64,000 bases of DNA, from NCBI RefSeq assembly GCF_001715975.1, contig NZ_MARB01000006.1:1-64000 (forward strand), read 5' to 3'. The position numbers and the translations under genes were made by a program. The stretch comes from Candidatus Thiodiazotropha endolucinida. GTDB lineage: Bacteria; Pseudomonadota; Gammaproteobacteria; Chromatiales; Chromatiaceae. Below, in pieces: positions 35,315 to 44,454 of this stretch (within the stretch, counting starts at the first letter, position 1; the number at the start of each line of letters is the position of its first letter). Below the pieces are notes generated by a model that was not told the DNA's origin, did not search any database, and was given only the letters and a program-made list of their open reading frames with translations.

Positions 35315-36265
35315 ATGGTCAGCTATACCGATAACAGAATCGAGGCTCTTGAACAGCAGCTCAAGTTGTTTAAGGAATCATCGCGACAAAGCGATTTAGT
35401 GCGCAAACGTTACCAGGATGCGCTCTCGATCCTTAAGCAGAAGGACTTGGAATTAAAGCAGAGTAAACAGTTGATCGAGAAGGATCTCGATATGTTGAAA
35501 GCAATGCAGCAGCAGTTGGTTGAAAAGGAAAAATTAGCGGCATTGGGGTCGCTCGTTGCCGGGGTGGCACATGAGGTAAATACCCCGATTGGTGTCGCTA
35601 TGACTTCGATATCTGCCTGTAGTGAAGAGATCAGGCAGTTGAAAAAATCGTATCAGGCTGAAGAGCTTACCGAAAGTGAAATGGATGCGTTTTTTGAAAC
35701 CGTTGACGAGTCGATGCGTCTGGCTAAGACGGGTCTCGATCAGGCGGCAAGGTTGATCAGCAGCTTCAAGATGATATCGGTTGATCAAAATATCGACGAT
35801 ATTCGGTTGATCGATGTGTGCGATTACCTACGGGATATCATCCGTACTTTTCAGAATCAATTGAAGAAAACGAAGATACAAGTAGAGCTGGATTGTCCAC
35901 AACATATGATGGTAAAGACTTATCTTGGATCGCTGTCGCAAATTATGAATAACCTGCTTTCAAATGTTATCAATCACGCTTATGAGCCGGAGCAATCCGG
36001 TATCGTTCATATTCAAATCGAGCAAAAAGAGAATCGTCTGAACCTGTTGTTCGAGGACTATGGCAAGGGTATGGACGAGTCATTGAAAGAGAGTGTTTTT
36101 CAACCATTTATAACCACGGCGCGAAACAGGGGCGGTAGCGGTCTTGGACTCAATATTGTTTACAATTTAGTTGTACAGCGCTTTAGTGGCGAGATTGAGG
36201 TTCAGAGCAAACCGGGAGAAGGTAGCCGCTTTATAATTTCGTTAGTGGTGGAGACATTGGAATAG
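35315..36265 (+). CDS. Soluble histidine kinase
   Basis: A 316-residue cytoplasmic kinase with no membrane segment. An N-terminal coiled coil (about 5-70, IEALEQQLKLFKESS) precedes the H-box GVAHEVNTPIGVAM with His86. ATP-binding boxes are N (NNLLSNVINHAYE), G1 (EDYGKGMD) and G2 (GGSGLGLNIV). It has no sensor of its own. Its ATG directly follows the ODP stop codon, so the ODP protein is the likely partner input (inference). The following HD-GYP response regulator begins 6 nt after its stop and is the likely phosphoacceptor. Confidence 0.93.
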   Translation: MVSYTDNRIEALEQQLKLFKESSRQSDLVRKRYQDALSILKQKDLELKQSKQLIEKDLDMLKAMQQQLVEKEKLAALGSLVAGVAHEVNTPIGVAMTSISACSEEIRQLKKSYQAEELTESEMDAFFETVDESMRLAKTGLDQAARLISSFKMISVDQNIDDIRLIDVCDYLRDIIRTFQNQLKKTKIQVELDCPQHMMVKTYLGSLSQIMNNLLSNVINHAYEPEQSGIVHIQIEQKENRLNLLFEDYGKGMDESLKESVFQPFITTARNRGGSGLGLNIVYNLVVQRFSGEIEVQSKPGEGSRFIISLVVETLE

Positions 36266-36271
36266 CAAGCG

Positions 36272-37777
36272 ATGGCTAAATTGTTTTTTGCAAAAAAATC
36301 AAAAAAGAAGAGGCTTTCCGAAATAGGTTGGAAAATTCTCATTGTCGATGATGACAAGAGTGTACATCAGGTTACAGAACTTGCCTTGAAGCACTTTGAT
36401 TACAAGGGTCGCAAACTCAGTTTCATCTCCGCTTATTCGGGCCAGGAAGCGATGGAAATTGCACGTAAGGAGCGTGATATTGCAATCGTGTTGCTCGATG
36501 TGGTGATGGAAACCGAGAATGCAGGTTTCGATGTGGTCGAGTACATCAGGAATATCCTTGGCAACAACCATATGCGGATCATCCTGCGAACCGGACAGCC
36601 CGGGTATGCACCTGAGCGATATGTGATCGACCACTATGATATCAACGATTATAAGGAGAAGACTGAACTTACACAGGAAAAGCTTTATACGGCTGTACGT
36701 ATGGGACTGAAGTCATACGAGTTTATCAGTATATTGAATAGCCAGAAAAGATCGTTGGAGTATATCGTTCAGGCCGCACCAGCGATATTCAAAATCACTT
36801 CTCTGGAAGACTTTTTCCGTTCCATACTGAATGCCATTATCGACTTATTGGGTATATCCGAGGGTCACAGTAAAGTGGATTCACTATCTGGGTTCATTGC
36901 TTACCCGATAAAGGAGGATGGCGAGTACAAGATCTGCTATGGAATAAACAATCAGGGGAACTGGGAGGAAGATGAAGAAAAGATTGCTGTGATGCTGCAC
37001 AGGCTCCATCCTCAGCTCGACAGTATTCAAGGTGTTTTCAACGTCGAAGAGGGGACGTTTGCCATACCGATAAAGGATAAGAATGAGATCGTGGCTGCTA
37101 TTTTGCTGGAAAATCTAGGGTATATAAGTGAGCATGCCAAGCGTTTGCTGAACATTCTTTCTATGCAAGCGAGTTCTGCGTTCAAGAATATCGATCTGTT
37201 CGAGCTGATATCAAGAGAGCATCAAGAGACGATTAACCTCCTGGCTGTTGCTTCCGAATATAAGGACGAAAACACGGGAGAGCATATTAGGAGAATTGAA
37301 TTGATAACCTGTATGCTTGCACAAGAGCTTGGTATGAACAAAGAAGATGCCGTACAGATGGGGCAGGCATCGACACTACACGATATAGGTAAGCTTTCGG
37401 TACCTGACAGTGTGCTGCAAAAACCAGGCAAGTTGACCCATGAAGAGTTCGATGCAATAAAGTTACATACAGTTAACGGCGAGAAAATACTTGCGGGCCA
37501 TGGTCATTTCAAATTGGCCAGCGAAATCGCAAGAACACATCATGAACACTACGATGGATCAGGTTACCCAAACGGCCTTGCCGGGGATGAAATACCGCTA
37601 AGTGGTAGGATAACTGCATTGGCGGATGTTTATGATGCGCTTTCCAATGAAAGGCCTTATAAAGACGCCTGGCCCAATGAGGAGGTAATGGATCTCATAC
37701 GAAGTGAACGGGGAAAGCACTTCGATCCCGATGTTGTAGACGCTTTTTTCCGGCTTGTGGAAAAAGAAGTATTATAA
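36272..37777 (+). CDS. Response regulator with DUF3369 and HD-GYP domains
   Basis: A 501-residue protein. The receiver domain (about 20-145) has acidic Asp26-28, the phosphoacceptor Asp76 in VLLDVVME, and Lys128. A DUF3369 GAF-like domain (about 155-310) follows. The C-terminal HD-GYP domain has His370-Asp371 in STLHDIGKL and HHEHYDGSGYP (GYP 431-433), indicating an active c-di-GMP phosphodiesterase. It is co-transcribed with the kinase 6 nt upstream. Phosphorylation would gate c-di-GMP breakdown. Confidence 0.94.
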   Translation: MAKLFFAKKSKKKRLSEIGWKILIVDDDKSVHQVTELALKHFDYKGRKLSFISAYSGQEAMEIARKERDIAIVLLDVVMETENAGFDVVEYIRNILGNNHMRIILRTGQPGYAPERYVIDHYDINDYKEKTELTQEKLYTAVRMGLKSYEFISILNSQKRSLEYIVQAAPAIFKITSLEDFFRSILNAIIDLLGISEGHSKVDSLSGFIAYPIKEDGEYKICYGINNQGNWEEDEEKIAVMLHRLHPQLDSIQGVFNVEEGTFAIPIKDKNEIVAAILLENLGYISEHAKRLLNILSMQASSAFKNIDLFELISREHQETINLLAVASEYKDENTGEHIRRIELITCMLAQELGMNKEDAVQMGQASTLHDIGKLSVPDSVLQKPGKLTHEEFDAIKLHTVNGEKILAGHGHFKLASEIARTHHEHYDGSGYPNGLAGDEIPLSGRITALADVYDALSNERPYKDAWPNEEVMDLIRSERGKHFDPDVVDAFFRLVEKEVL

Positions 37778-37809
37778 GTTGTATCTTGACCTAATATTGG
37801 AACAAGAAA

Positions 37810-39291
37810 GTGAAACGATCACTCATTTGTAAATATGGTAGTATTTTTGCCGCAATGTTCGTGCCGCCGGTTATGCTGCTTTTTGGCGTATCCGCCTGGC
37901 TTTTTACCACTGATATCGAAAATGCAGCAGTATTGACCAGGCAGTCGGAGATGCTGAGCCTGAATCAGAGCAAAAGCGTATTCGAGCAATTGCTGCAAGG
38001 TGCTATGCACGACCTCATGTATATAGCCGCTGTCGATGATCTTCGTCAGTTTGCAATTCCATCAGAGAGAGATCGGTACAGTGAGCTTTTAGAGCTTGAT
38101 TTTAAATCAATGGTAGAGGAAAAAGGGCAATTCGACCAGATCCGATATCTCAATGCCGATGGAAAGGAGGTGGTAAGGGTCAACTATCGAAACGGAATGG
38201 GGGTCATCGTCCCTGATGCTGAATTGCAGGACAAAAGCGGGAGGTACTATTTTACGGAAACAATGAGCAAGGACCGTGATGAGGTCTTCGTATCTCCGCT
38301 TGATCTCAACGTGGAGCATGGCGAAATCGAGATGCCATTCAAGCCGATGATTCGTTTGGCGACGCCTGTCTTTGATGCTTCCGGTAACAAACGAGGCATG
38401 GTGATAATCAACTATCTTGCCGATAAGCTGATCGATTTGCTGGATCAGGGCTTATCGCCTTCTGGCAGCCAGATGTTGCTTAACGAAGAAGGGTATTGGC
38501 TGAAAGCAGAAATAAAGGCCGATGAGTGGGGCTTTATGTTTCAGGACAAGAAGGAAATTAAGATGTCAAACCGCTACGCCGATGCCTGGAAACAGATATC
38601 AAGTGGCGATTCGGGACAGTTCACTACAGCTGACGGTTTGTTCAGCTATGCAACAGTGGAACCGGAAAAGCTGCTCGATAAATTGGATCTAGGAAAGGAG
38701 GCAGGCAACAGCGTGGTTGCCGGTGCCATTCACTGGAAACTTGTACGTTTCATCACAGACGCCGAGCTCGATAGACCTGCCATTACATTAGGCAAGCGGT
38801 ATATTGCGGTGAATGTCATTCTGGTTTTAATCTTGGGTGTCGTAGCTCTGCTATTGAGTCGTGCTAAGTTGTTCAAGATCGATGCACAACAACAGCTGCA
38901 TGAAAAGGAAGAGAGAATTAGCGAGATCGTGAATAGTGCCTTTGACGCAATTATTACGATAAATGAACGCGGCGTCATCGAAACCTTCAATCCGGCTGCA
39001 TGCGAAATGTTCGGTTACCATGTGGATGAGATAATTGGGGAAAAGGTCAACATGTTAATGACGTCCCCGGATCGTGAATACCATGACCTGCATATCCTGA
39101 ACTATATCGATACCGGTGTTGGTAAGTTTGTGGGAAAGCCCGGTCGTGTAACAGGTGTAAAGAGTGATGGAACGCCGATACAGATAGAAATCTGCATCGG
39201 TGCAAAGCAGATAATGGATCACTGGTTATTCACGGCAATTTGTAGACAATATCAAGAAGAACAAAGACAAGTAGATACAGGTTCAAATTAA
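37810..39291 (+). CDS. Membrane dCACHE-PAS sensor without output domain
   Basis: A 493-residue protein starting at GTG. Helices at about 10-32 and 330-352 flank a periplasmic dCACHE-like domain with FDQIRYLNADGKEVVRVN, ELQDKSGRYYF and SPLDLNVEHGEIEMPFKP. The same blocks occur in the 31045-34227 protein. One FixL-like PAS domain follows (about 370-480) and the chain ends shortly after, with no kinase, GGDEF or methyl-accepting domain. It would have to signal through a partner, perhaps the kinase upstream in the operon. Truncation is possible but the end is clean. Confidence 0.85.
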   Translation: MKRSLICKYGSIFAAMFVPPVMLLFGVSAWLFTTDIENAAVLTRQSEMLSLNQSKSVFEQLLQGAMHDLMYIAAVDDLRQFAIPSERDRYSELLELDFKSMVEEKGQFDQIRYLNADGKEVVRVNYRNGMGVIVPDAELQDKSGRYYFTETMSKDRDEVFVSPLDLNVEHGEIEMPFKPMIRLATPVFDASGNKRGMVIINYLADKLIDLLDQGLSPSGSQMLLNEEGYWLKAEIKADEWGFMFQDKKEIKMSNRYADAWKQISSGDSGQFTTADGLFSYATVEPEKLLDKLDLGKEAGNSVVAGAIHWKLVRFITDAELDRPAITLGKRYIAVNVILVLILGVVALLLSRAKLFKIDAQQQLHEKEERISEIVNSAFDAIITINERGVIETFNPAACEMFGYHVDEIIGEKVNMLMTSPDREYHDLHILNYIDTGVGKFVGKPGRVTGVKSDGTPIQIEICIGAKQIMDHWLFTAICRQYQEEQRQVDTGSN

Positions 39292-39344
39292 GCACTGGTT
39301 TTTATTATTGAGGAAAAATCTATCTACTTGATCAATATGCATCA

Positions 39345-40163
39345 TTACCGGTGATCGACCTTTCCTTTGCTGGCGCGGGCCTTCCTTCTTTGATATAGCA
39401 ACTTTCTCAGGCGCTCTTTGAGCGGGAGATGACTTGTCGGACAACTTGATGCCAAAGATTGAGGTGTCTTTGGTACCTCGTCCCAGGAATCGACGATCTG
39501 GCCGTCAGCCAGTTTGATCAGACGCCCAGCGGCTCTTTTTACGTCAGGATCGTGTGAGGAGATGAGGAATGTCGTGCCGAGTCTTTGGTTTAGTTCATGC
39601 ATCAGGTTGATCAAGTGTCTGCCGGTCATGCTGTCAAGGTTCGCCGTTGGCTCATCGGCAAGTATCAGCTTGGGGCCGGAGGCAAGTGCACGGGCAACAG
39701 CGACACGTTGTTGCTGGCCGCCGGACAACTGGTCCGGCCGACGATACCCGAGATGACCAATCTCCACTTCATGCAACCAGTGATTAGCTATATCCAAACT
39801 CTCCTTCCTGCTCTTACCCTGTAATTGGCAGACGTAGGCGACGTTTTCACGGGCGGTAAATACACGAATGAGATTATAGGCCTGAAATACAAAGCCGATA
39901 TTACGCAAGCGAAATTGTGTACGTAGATCCCTGTTCATGTTGAGAATATCATGCCCAAGAACCTCAACATTTCCGTTGTCCACGGATTCCAATGCACCGA
40001 TGATGTTTAGTAGTGTACTCTTACCGGATCCGGACCGTCCTGCTACCACTGCAAACTCACCGGGCTTGATATCGAGATTGATGCCGTGGAGTGCCGGAAA
40101 GGGCATGGTGCCGACCCAATAGCACTTATGCAGTTCACGGATACTGATGATCGGTTTGACCAT
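39345..40163 (-). CDS. LolD/MacB-like ABC transporter ATPase
   Basis: A 272-residue ATPase with Walker A GRSGSGKST, Q-loop FVFQAYNLI, signature LSGGQQQRVAVARAL, Walker B LILADEPTANLD and switch His in SSHD. It belongs to the LolD/MacB/FtsE class that pairs with FtsX-type permeases. A basic C-terminal extension of about 40 residues follows the core. It is the last gene of the operon with two permeases and a LolA-like protein. Confidence 0.93.
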   Translation of the reverse strand: MVKPIISIRELHKCYWVGTMPFPALHGINLDIKPGEFAVVAGRSGSGKSTLLNIIGALESVDNGNVEVLGHDILNMNRDLRTQFRLRNIGFVFQAYNLIRVFTARENVAYVCQLQGKSRKESLDIANHWLHEVEIGHLGYRRPDQLSGGQQQRVAVARALASGPKLILADEPTANLDSMTGRHLINLMHELNQRLGTTFLISSHDPDVKRAAGRLIKLADGQIVDSWDEVPKTPQSLASSCPTSHLPLKERLRKLLYQRRKARASKGKVDHR

Positions 40164-40305
40164 AAGTTATATCAAGCCTTGTATCAGATGTATTGGCAGG
40201 TGGTAAAGCTGTCTCCCACTGGGGAGGCATGAGAAAGGCCGTCCGCTTGAATTTCGGTATGTGGTTGTATCTAACAGCATAAGTTGTGTGTCGTAATATC
40301 AAGGT

Positions 40306-41556
40306 TTATTGAATGCGCAGTGCCTGGCTTAGAGATAAGTGGGTGGCTCTCCATGCCGGGTAGATGCCTGCCAGCAGTGCCGCAATAAGTGTGGCGCCGA
40401 GAATTTTTACTGCAGATCCCAGAGTCAATTGTGGATGTATGATCGGGTCCATATAAAAAAACTCGAATGCATTCGCGAAATGTGTCAGATTTATCCCTCT
40501 GTCAGCTACTGCGTAGACGATCGAGCTTCCCGCCATATAACCTAGAATCGCTCCAATGAATATCAGCATGACGGCTTCCAATAACAGCATAGAGAAGACT
40601 TGTGATCTCTTGGTTCCGATGGCAACGATGACACCCAATTCCTTTTGTCTCTCATGCAGGGATATCAGCATGGTATTCAGGATCTCAATCAGTACCAGGA
40701 TGATGACCACCAGAAGAACTACAAAACCGTAGGCATCACTGAACTCGAGCCACTGCTTAACCATAGGGTCCAGTTCCAGCCATTGCATGATTTCATATTT
40801 CCTTTCAGAAAGCTGTTGTGCAAACAGGCGATAAAGGGTGCCGGTATTGTCATGATTATCTGCACGGATGACGATATCTGTGACAGAATCCTCCATCTGC
40901 AGCCATTGTTGCGCACTGTTCAGGGTGATCAGGGCCAGGCTTCTGTCTATTTGTGGTGCACCTGTTTCGAGAATACCGCGGAGAAAAAAGACCTCTGAGG
41001 TCATTTCGCCGTTCAAGCGTTGAACCATCAAGATGACCCTGTCGCCGAGTTCCGCACCCAGATTCTGTGCCACAGTATGGCCGAGTACCAGATCGTGGCT
41101 CATCCCCGGTCTCAGCCAAACGCCTTCAGTGACACGTTGATCCATGGAAGTGACCCATGTTTCCTGCTCCGGGTCGGTTGCCATGATCTGTAGACCTGCA
41201 CTGCTGCCTCCCGCGGAAGCCAGACCTGAGGTGCGGATGCGTTGTGTCCAACCCACGATTTCCGGGTATCCCTGCATCAATCTTGAAATCTCTTCAGGTT
41301 CCAGAATCCGGTCATTGAGATTTTGCGATGCTTCAAAGCCCTTGGCATGAATCTGCAGGTGTCCGGTATAGCTGAGGATGAAATTAGTCTTCATCTGGCT
41401 CAACCAGCCGTCGTTCAAGGCGCTGAGGAGGGTCAATGTAGCAATGCCGAAGCTCATCGTCAGCAAAGTGATCAGGGTGCGGCGTCGGTTACGCAGAAGA
41501 TTGCGTGATGCCAGTTGTAAATAGGTGAGCAGACTGAGGCGGTATGATTCAGCCAT
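40306..41556 (-). CDS. FtsX-type ABC transporter permease (second)
   Basis: A 416-residue permease: one N-terminal helix (NRRRTLITLLTMSFGIATLTLL), a periplasmic domain of about 230 residues, and a three-helix FtsX block (VVLLVVIILVLIEILNTMLISLHERQKELGVI). This is the MacB/LolCE topology. It overlaps the upstream permease by 8 nt, implying a heterodimer. The spacer to the ATPase gene is 142 nt. Confidence 0.9.
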   Translation of the reverse strand: MAESYRLSLLTYLQLASRNLLRNRRRTLITLLTMSFGIATLTLLSALNDGWLSQMKTNFILSYTGHLQIHAKGFEASQNLNDRILEPEEISRLMQGYPEIVGWTQRIRTSGLASAGGSSAGLQIMATDPEQETWVTSMDQRVTEGVWLRPGMSHDLVLGHTVAQNLGAELGDRVILMVQRLNGEMTSEVFFLRGILETGAPQIDRSLALITLNSAQQWLQMEDSVTDIVIRADNHDNTGTLYRLFAQQLSERKYEIMQWLELDPMVKQWLEFSDAYGFVVLLVVIILVLIEILNTMLISLHERQKELGVIVAIGTKRSQVFSMLLLEAVMLIFIGAILGYMAGSSIVYAVADRGINLTHFANAFEFFYMDPIIHPQLTLGSAVKILGATLIAALLAGIYPAWRATHLSLSQALRIQ

Positions 41557-42793
41557 TTCTTATCGCCTCGACTGGTTGCAGCAAGCTGGCACGCCAGGCG
41601 GGATAAATCCCCGCAATCAACGATGCGATAAAAATAACGCCACTTGTAATACCCAGGTGGTCGAGTTTGAGATGGGGGTGGATCAGCGGATCAACATAGA
41701 AGCGAGACGTGGAGCCGAGCAGGATCGAAAGATCGATACCATAGAGGCCGGTGAAAAATACGCTGGCATATCCCAGAATAATGCCGAATATTATGCCTGC
41801 AATGCCTATCACCGCCGCTTCAATCAGTAGCATCCCGGCGATCTGATAACCTGTAGTGCCGATCGCCATCAAAACGCCGAACTCCCTGGTCCTTTCCAGC
41901 ATGGAAATCAGCATGGTATTCAGTTCGCCAGCCAGAACGATGAACAACACCACGCCGAGAAAAAGATAGAGAAAACCATTATGCAGAGTCACCCATTCTT
42001 TCATAACGGGAAACATCGTGTACCAGGGCATAACCTCCAATGATTCGTCTTGCAGAGAGTGCTCGAGTTCTGAAACCAGGGAAGGAATATTTCTCTCATC
42101 ACTGCTGATAACAAAAGTGGTTACCCGGTCGTTTAAATCCATCATCTCCTGAAGAGTTGCAAGACTGGTGATCGCCATGCCTTTATCCAATCCCATTTCA
42201 CCACTGGTGATGATGCCGATCAAAGTGAAAGACTCCGCAACCATGGCGCCGTAGCGATCATAGCCGATAATAATTACTTCATCGCCAAGTCTGATCTGTA
42301 GGTTGTTGGCCGTGGTGGCGCCCAGAATCAGCGCATATTCATCTTCCGGCGCCAGGAAGCGGCCTATGCCTATCCGTTTGGCGAGTTCGGTAACCCGTCC
42401 CTCACGGACAGGATCCATGCCGATAAGCATCACCCCCTGGGTGGTGAAATCGGATGCAGCCAGAGCAAAACTTTCAAGACGCGTGCTGTAATCAGATATA
42501 CCGGCCTGATGCAGTGAATCGACTACCCTGGATGGATTGGTGATGGACTTTGACAGTTCGGGATGCTGAAAAAAACCATCGCGATGGATCTGTATGGAGC
42601 CGATGATGGCCTTCTGAAAATTCCCCAGCATATTGCGATGCAGGCCCTCGTTGAATCCCCAGAGAAAGATCAGCGAGGCGAGGCCTACTGCAATTGCCCC
42701 GATGGTCAAGAGCGTTCGTCGTCTGTGTGTGAGCAGATTTCTCAGCGCCACAGTCAGGATGGTGTGGGCGACTGTTGTGGTCGACAGGCTCAT
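41549..42793 (-). CDS. FtsX-type ABC transporter permease (first)
   Basis: A 414-residue permease of the same topology as its neighbour: LLTHRRRTLLTIGAIAVG at the N-terminal helix and AGELNTMLISMLERTREFGV at the start of the C-terminal helix block. ATG 42793 is chosen over an in-frame start at 42922, since GGGGAG sits 3 nt upstream and homologues begin near this helix. It is paralogous to the 40306-41556 permease and probably forms the second half of a LolCE-like transporter. Confidence 0.9.
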   Translation of the reverse strand: MSLSTTTVAHTILTVALRNLLTHRRRTLLTIGAIAVGLASLIFLWGFNEGLHRNMLGNFQKAIIGSIQIHRDGFFQHPELSKSITNPSRVVDSLHQAGISDYSTRLESFALAASDFTTQGVMLIGMDPVREGRVTELAKRIGIGRFLAPEDEYALILGATTANNLQIRLGDEVIIIGYDRYGAMVAESFTLIGIITSGEMGLDKGMAITSLATLQEMMDLNDRVTTFVISSDERNIPSLVSELEHSLQDESLEVMPWYTMFPVMKEWVTLHNGFLYLFLGVVLFIVLAGELNTMLISMLERTREFGVLMAIGTTGYQIAGMLLIEAAVIGIAGIIFGIILGYASVFFTGLYGIDLSILLGSTSRFYVDPLIHPHLKLDHLGITSGVIFIASLIAGIYPAWRASLLQPVEAIRNG

Positions 42794-42875
42794 CAGCTCC
42801 CCAGGAAAAAAATAAAAGAGATCCCTGCGCTCAAGGATATAGCACAATAGGCACCGCTTTCGAAGCGGTGTTGCG

Positions 42876-43622
42876 CTATTTTCTCTTGGCCGGGTTAAAG
42901 ATATCGTCCGCCAGCGGGACATTGAATTGGATCGATTTCAATGTGATGACGGTGCTTTTGCCGGGTTGATCTTGGGGTACCATGGTCCAGCGGGTTGGGA
43001 TGAGTCGGCCGTCCATAATCCTGACCTGGTCAAAAATCATCCGTCGGTTTGCCATTTTCTCGCATTGATATTCCATCTCCAACGGAATGCCATTGGCGTG
43101 GATGCGCTGGATCAGCCGTTTCCAGGTCACAGTGGCTGTGGGAGATGGGGTTGATTCGATTGTCACAATAGCCTGTTCACCCACCCCTTCACGGGCAAGG
43201 ATACGGTGACTGTATTGATCGACCAGCGAATCTGTCTCCAGCAAGTCCTGATTAAGGAAATCGGAACCCATCCAGTGGTCTTGCATCATTGCCGGTGAAA
43301 TATTGATCTGTCTGCGAAGCTTAGGCAGATACATGGAGAGGATATTGTTGACCTTGAGGTAGACAGTACCCTTTGTTTTGCGCGGGGAGAGGATCTCCAT
43401 GCGGAAGCGGTTGTTGTCGATGTCATCGTGACTGCGGAATGACATCGTGCGTTGCCAGTCAGGCCGAATAATATCAACCTGATACTCAGCGACGGTGCCG
43501 CTGGAGCGCATCAATGTTTCGGTCTTTCTCAGCAGATCGACTGCCTCCTGTTCGGTCTCACCGGCCAGGCTCCCGCTGCTGCAGATGATCAGGATCCACA
43601 AAGCCTGAATTAATCCTTTCAT
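42876..43622 (-). CDS. LolA-like outer-membrane lipoprotein-sorting protein
   Basis: A 248-residue exported protein. The N-terminal hydrophobic signal ends near SGSLAG. The mature part has the beta-half-barrel pattern of LolA-like proteins: TMSFRSHDDIDNNRFRMEI, KGTVYLKVNNILSMYLPK, GSDFLNQDLLE. ATG 43622 is preferred; a GTG lies four codons upstream. It leads the operon with FtsX permeases and a LolD-like ATPase, consistent with a periplasmic chaperone receiving lipid or lipoprotein from the ABC exporter. Confidence 0.82.
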   Translation of the reverse strand: MKGLIQALWILIICSSGSLAGETEQEAVDLLRKTETLMRSSGTVAEYQVDIIRPDWQRTMSFRSHDDIDNNRFRMEILSPRKTKGTVYLKVNNILSMYLPKLRRQINISPAMMQDHWMGSDFLNQDLLETDSLVDQYSHRILAREGVGEQAIVTIESTPSPTATVTWKRLIQRIHANGIPLEMEYQCEKMANRRMIFDQVRIMDGRLIPTRWTMVPQDQPGKSTVITLKSIQFNVPLADDIFNPAKRK

Positions 43623-43769
43623 GAAAAAACGCACACCCGAAGTTGGTTATATATGTTAGATTATAAGCAATTTTTAATATAATGCCAGTCCGACATTTTT
43701 CCATGATAGATGGGGCGCCGCTCTGCCCGGGTATCTGTCGCAATTATTCCGCTGCGGCAGGAGCGATTG

Positions 43770-44354
43770 CTAGCGGCTGCCGTGCAGGCGATTCATGACT
43801 TTGCTCAATTCACCTTTTACGACTTCATCGAGACATTCGATGGCATCATCGATGGCGCCGTCGATCGCTTCACGGTCACTTTTGGAGGGGCGTCCCAAGA
43901 CATAGTTGACCACAATGTTTCGGTCATTGGGATGGTCGATACCGATGCGCAGGCGATGAAAATCCCTGCTGCCAAGGGCGCTCATGATGTCCCTTAACCC
44001 ATTGTGACCTGCATGTCCGCCGCCTGTTTTGAGGCGTACCTGACCTGGTTCCAGGTCAAGTTCATCGTGTACCACAAGTATGTCGTTGGGAGAAATGCGG
44101 AAATAGTTGGCCAGACTGGAAACCGCCTGACCGCTTCGGTTCATATAGGTAATGGGTTTTAAGAGGCGTACCTCATTACCGGCGATATTCAGCTTGCACA
44201 CCAGTGCGTGGTGGCGCGACTCATTGCGAAAGGGTTGTTTGTGTTGCCGGGCCAGCCTATCCACAAACCAGTAACCTGCATTGTGGCGGGTTTCCTCATG
44301 GTCCGCTCCGGGGTTCCCCAGGCCGACGATAAGTTTAATGGGGTGGTGTACCAC
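43770..44354 (-). CDS. pth: Peptidyl-tRNA hydrolase
   Basis: A 194-residue enzyme recycling peptidyl-tRNA. It has the family signatures LIVGLGNPGADHEETRHNAGY, with the catalytic His in the RHNAG segment, KPITYMNRSG, VVHDELDLEPGQVRLK and GGGHAGHNGLRDI. It follows rplY by 100 nt, the usual gammaproteobacterial order. Confidence 0.96.
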   Translation of the reverse strand: MVHHPIKLIVGLGNPGADHEETRHNAGYWFVDRLARQHKQPFRNESRHHALVCKLNIAGNEVRLLKPITYMNRSGQAVSSLANYFRISPNDILVVHDELDLEPGQVRLKTGGGHAGHNGLRDIMSALGSRDFHRLRIGIDHPNDRNIVVNYVLGRPSKSDREAIDGAIDDAIECLDEVVKGELSKVMNRLHGSR

Positions 44355-44421
44355 TATACTATTCGCTTGCCCAGTCCACTACTGCAATGCGGCAGAGTAG
44401 GCTGCCGGCCGTGTGCGAGTA

Positions 44422-44443
44422 GGGGGGATGTTTAAGTCCCCCC
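44422..44443. terminator. GC hairpin between rplY and pth
   Basis: GGGGGGA pairs with TCCCCCC around an 8-nt loop, 12 nt downstream of the rplY stop on the minus strand. No T-run follows it on the minus strand, so termination is likely partial, permitting read-through into pth. Confidence 0.45.
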
Positions 44444-44454
44444 TTCGACTTAAG

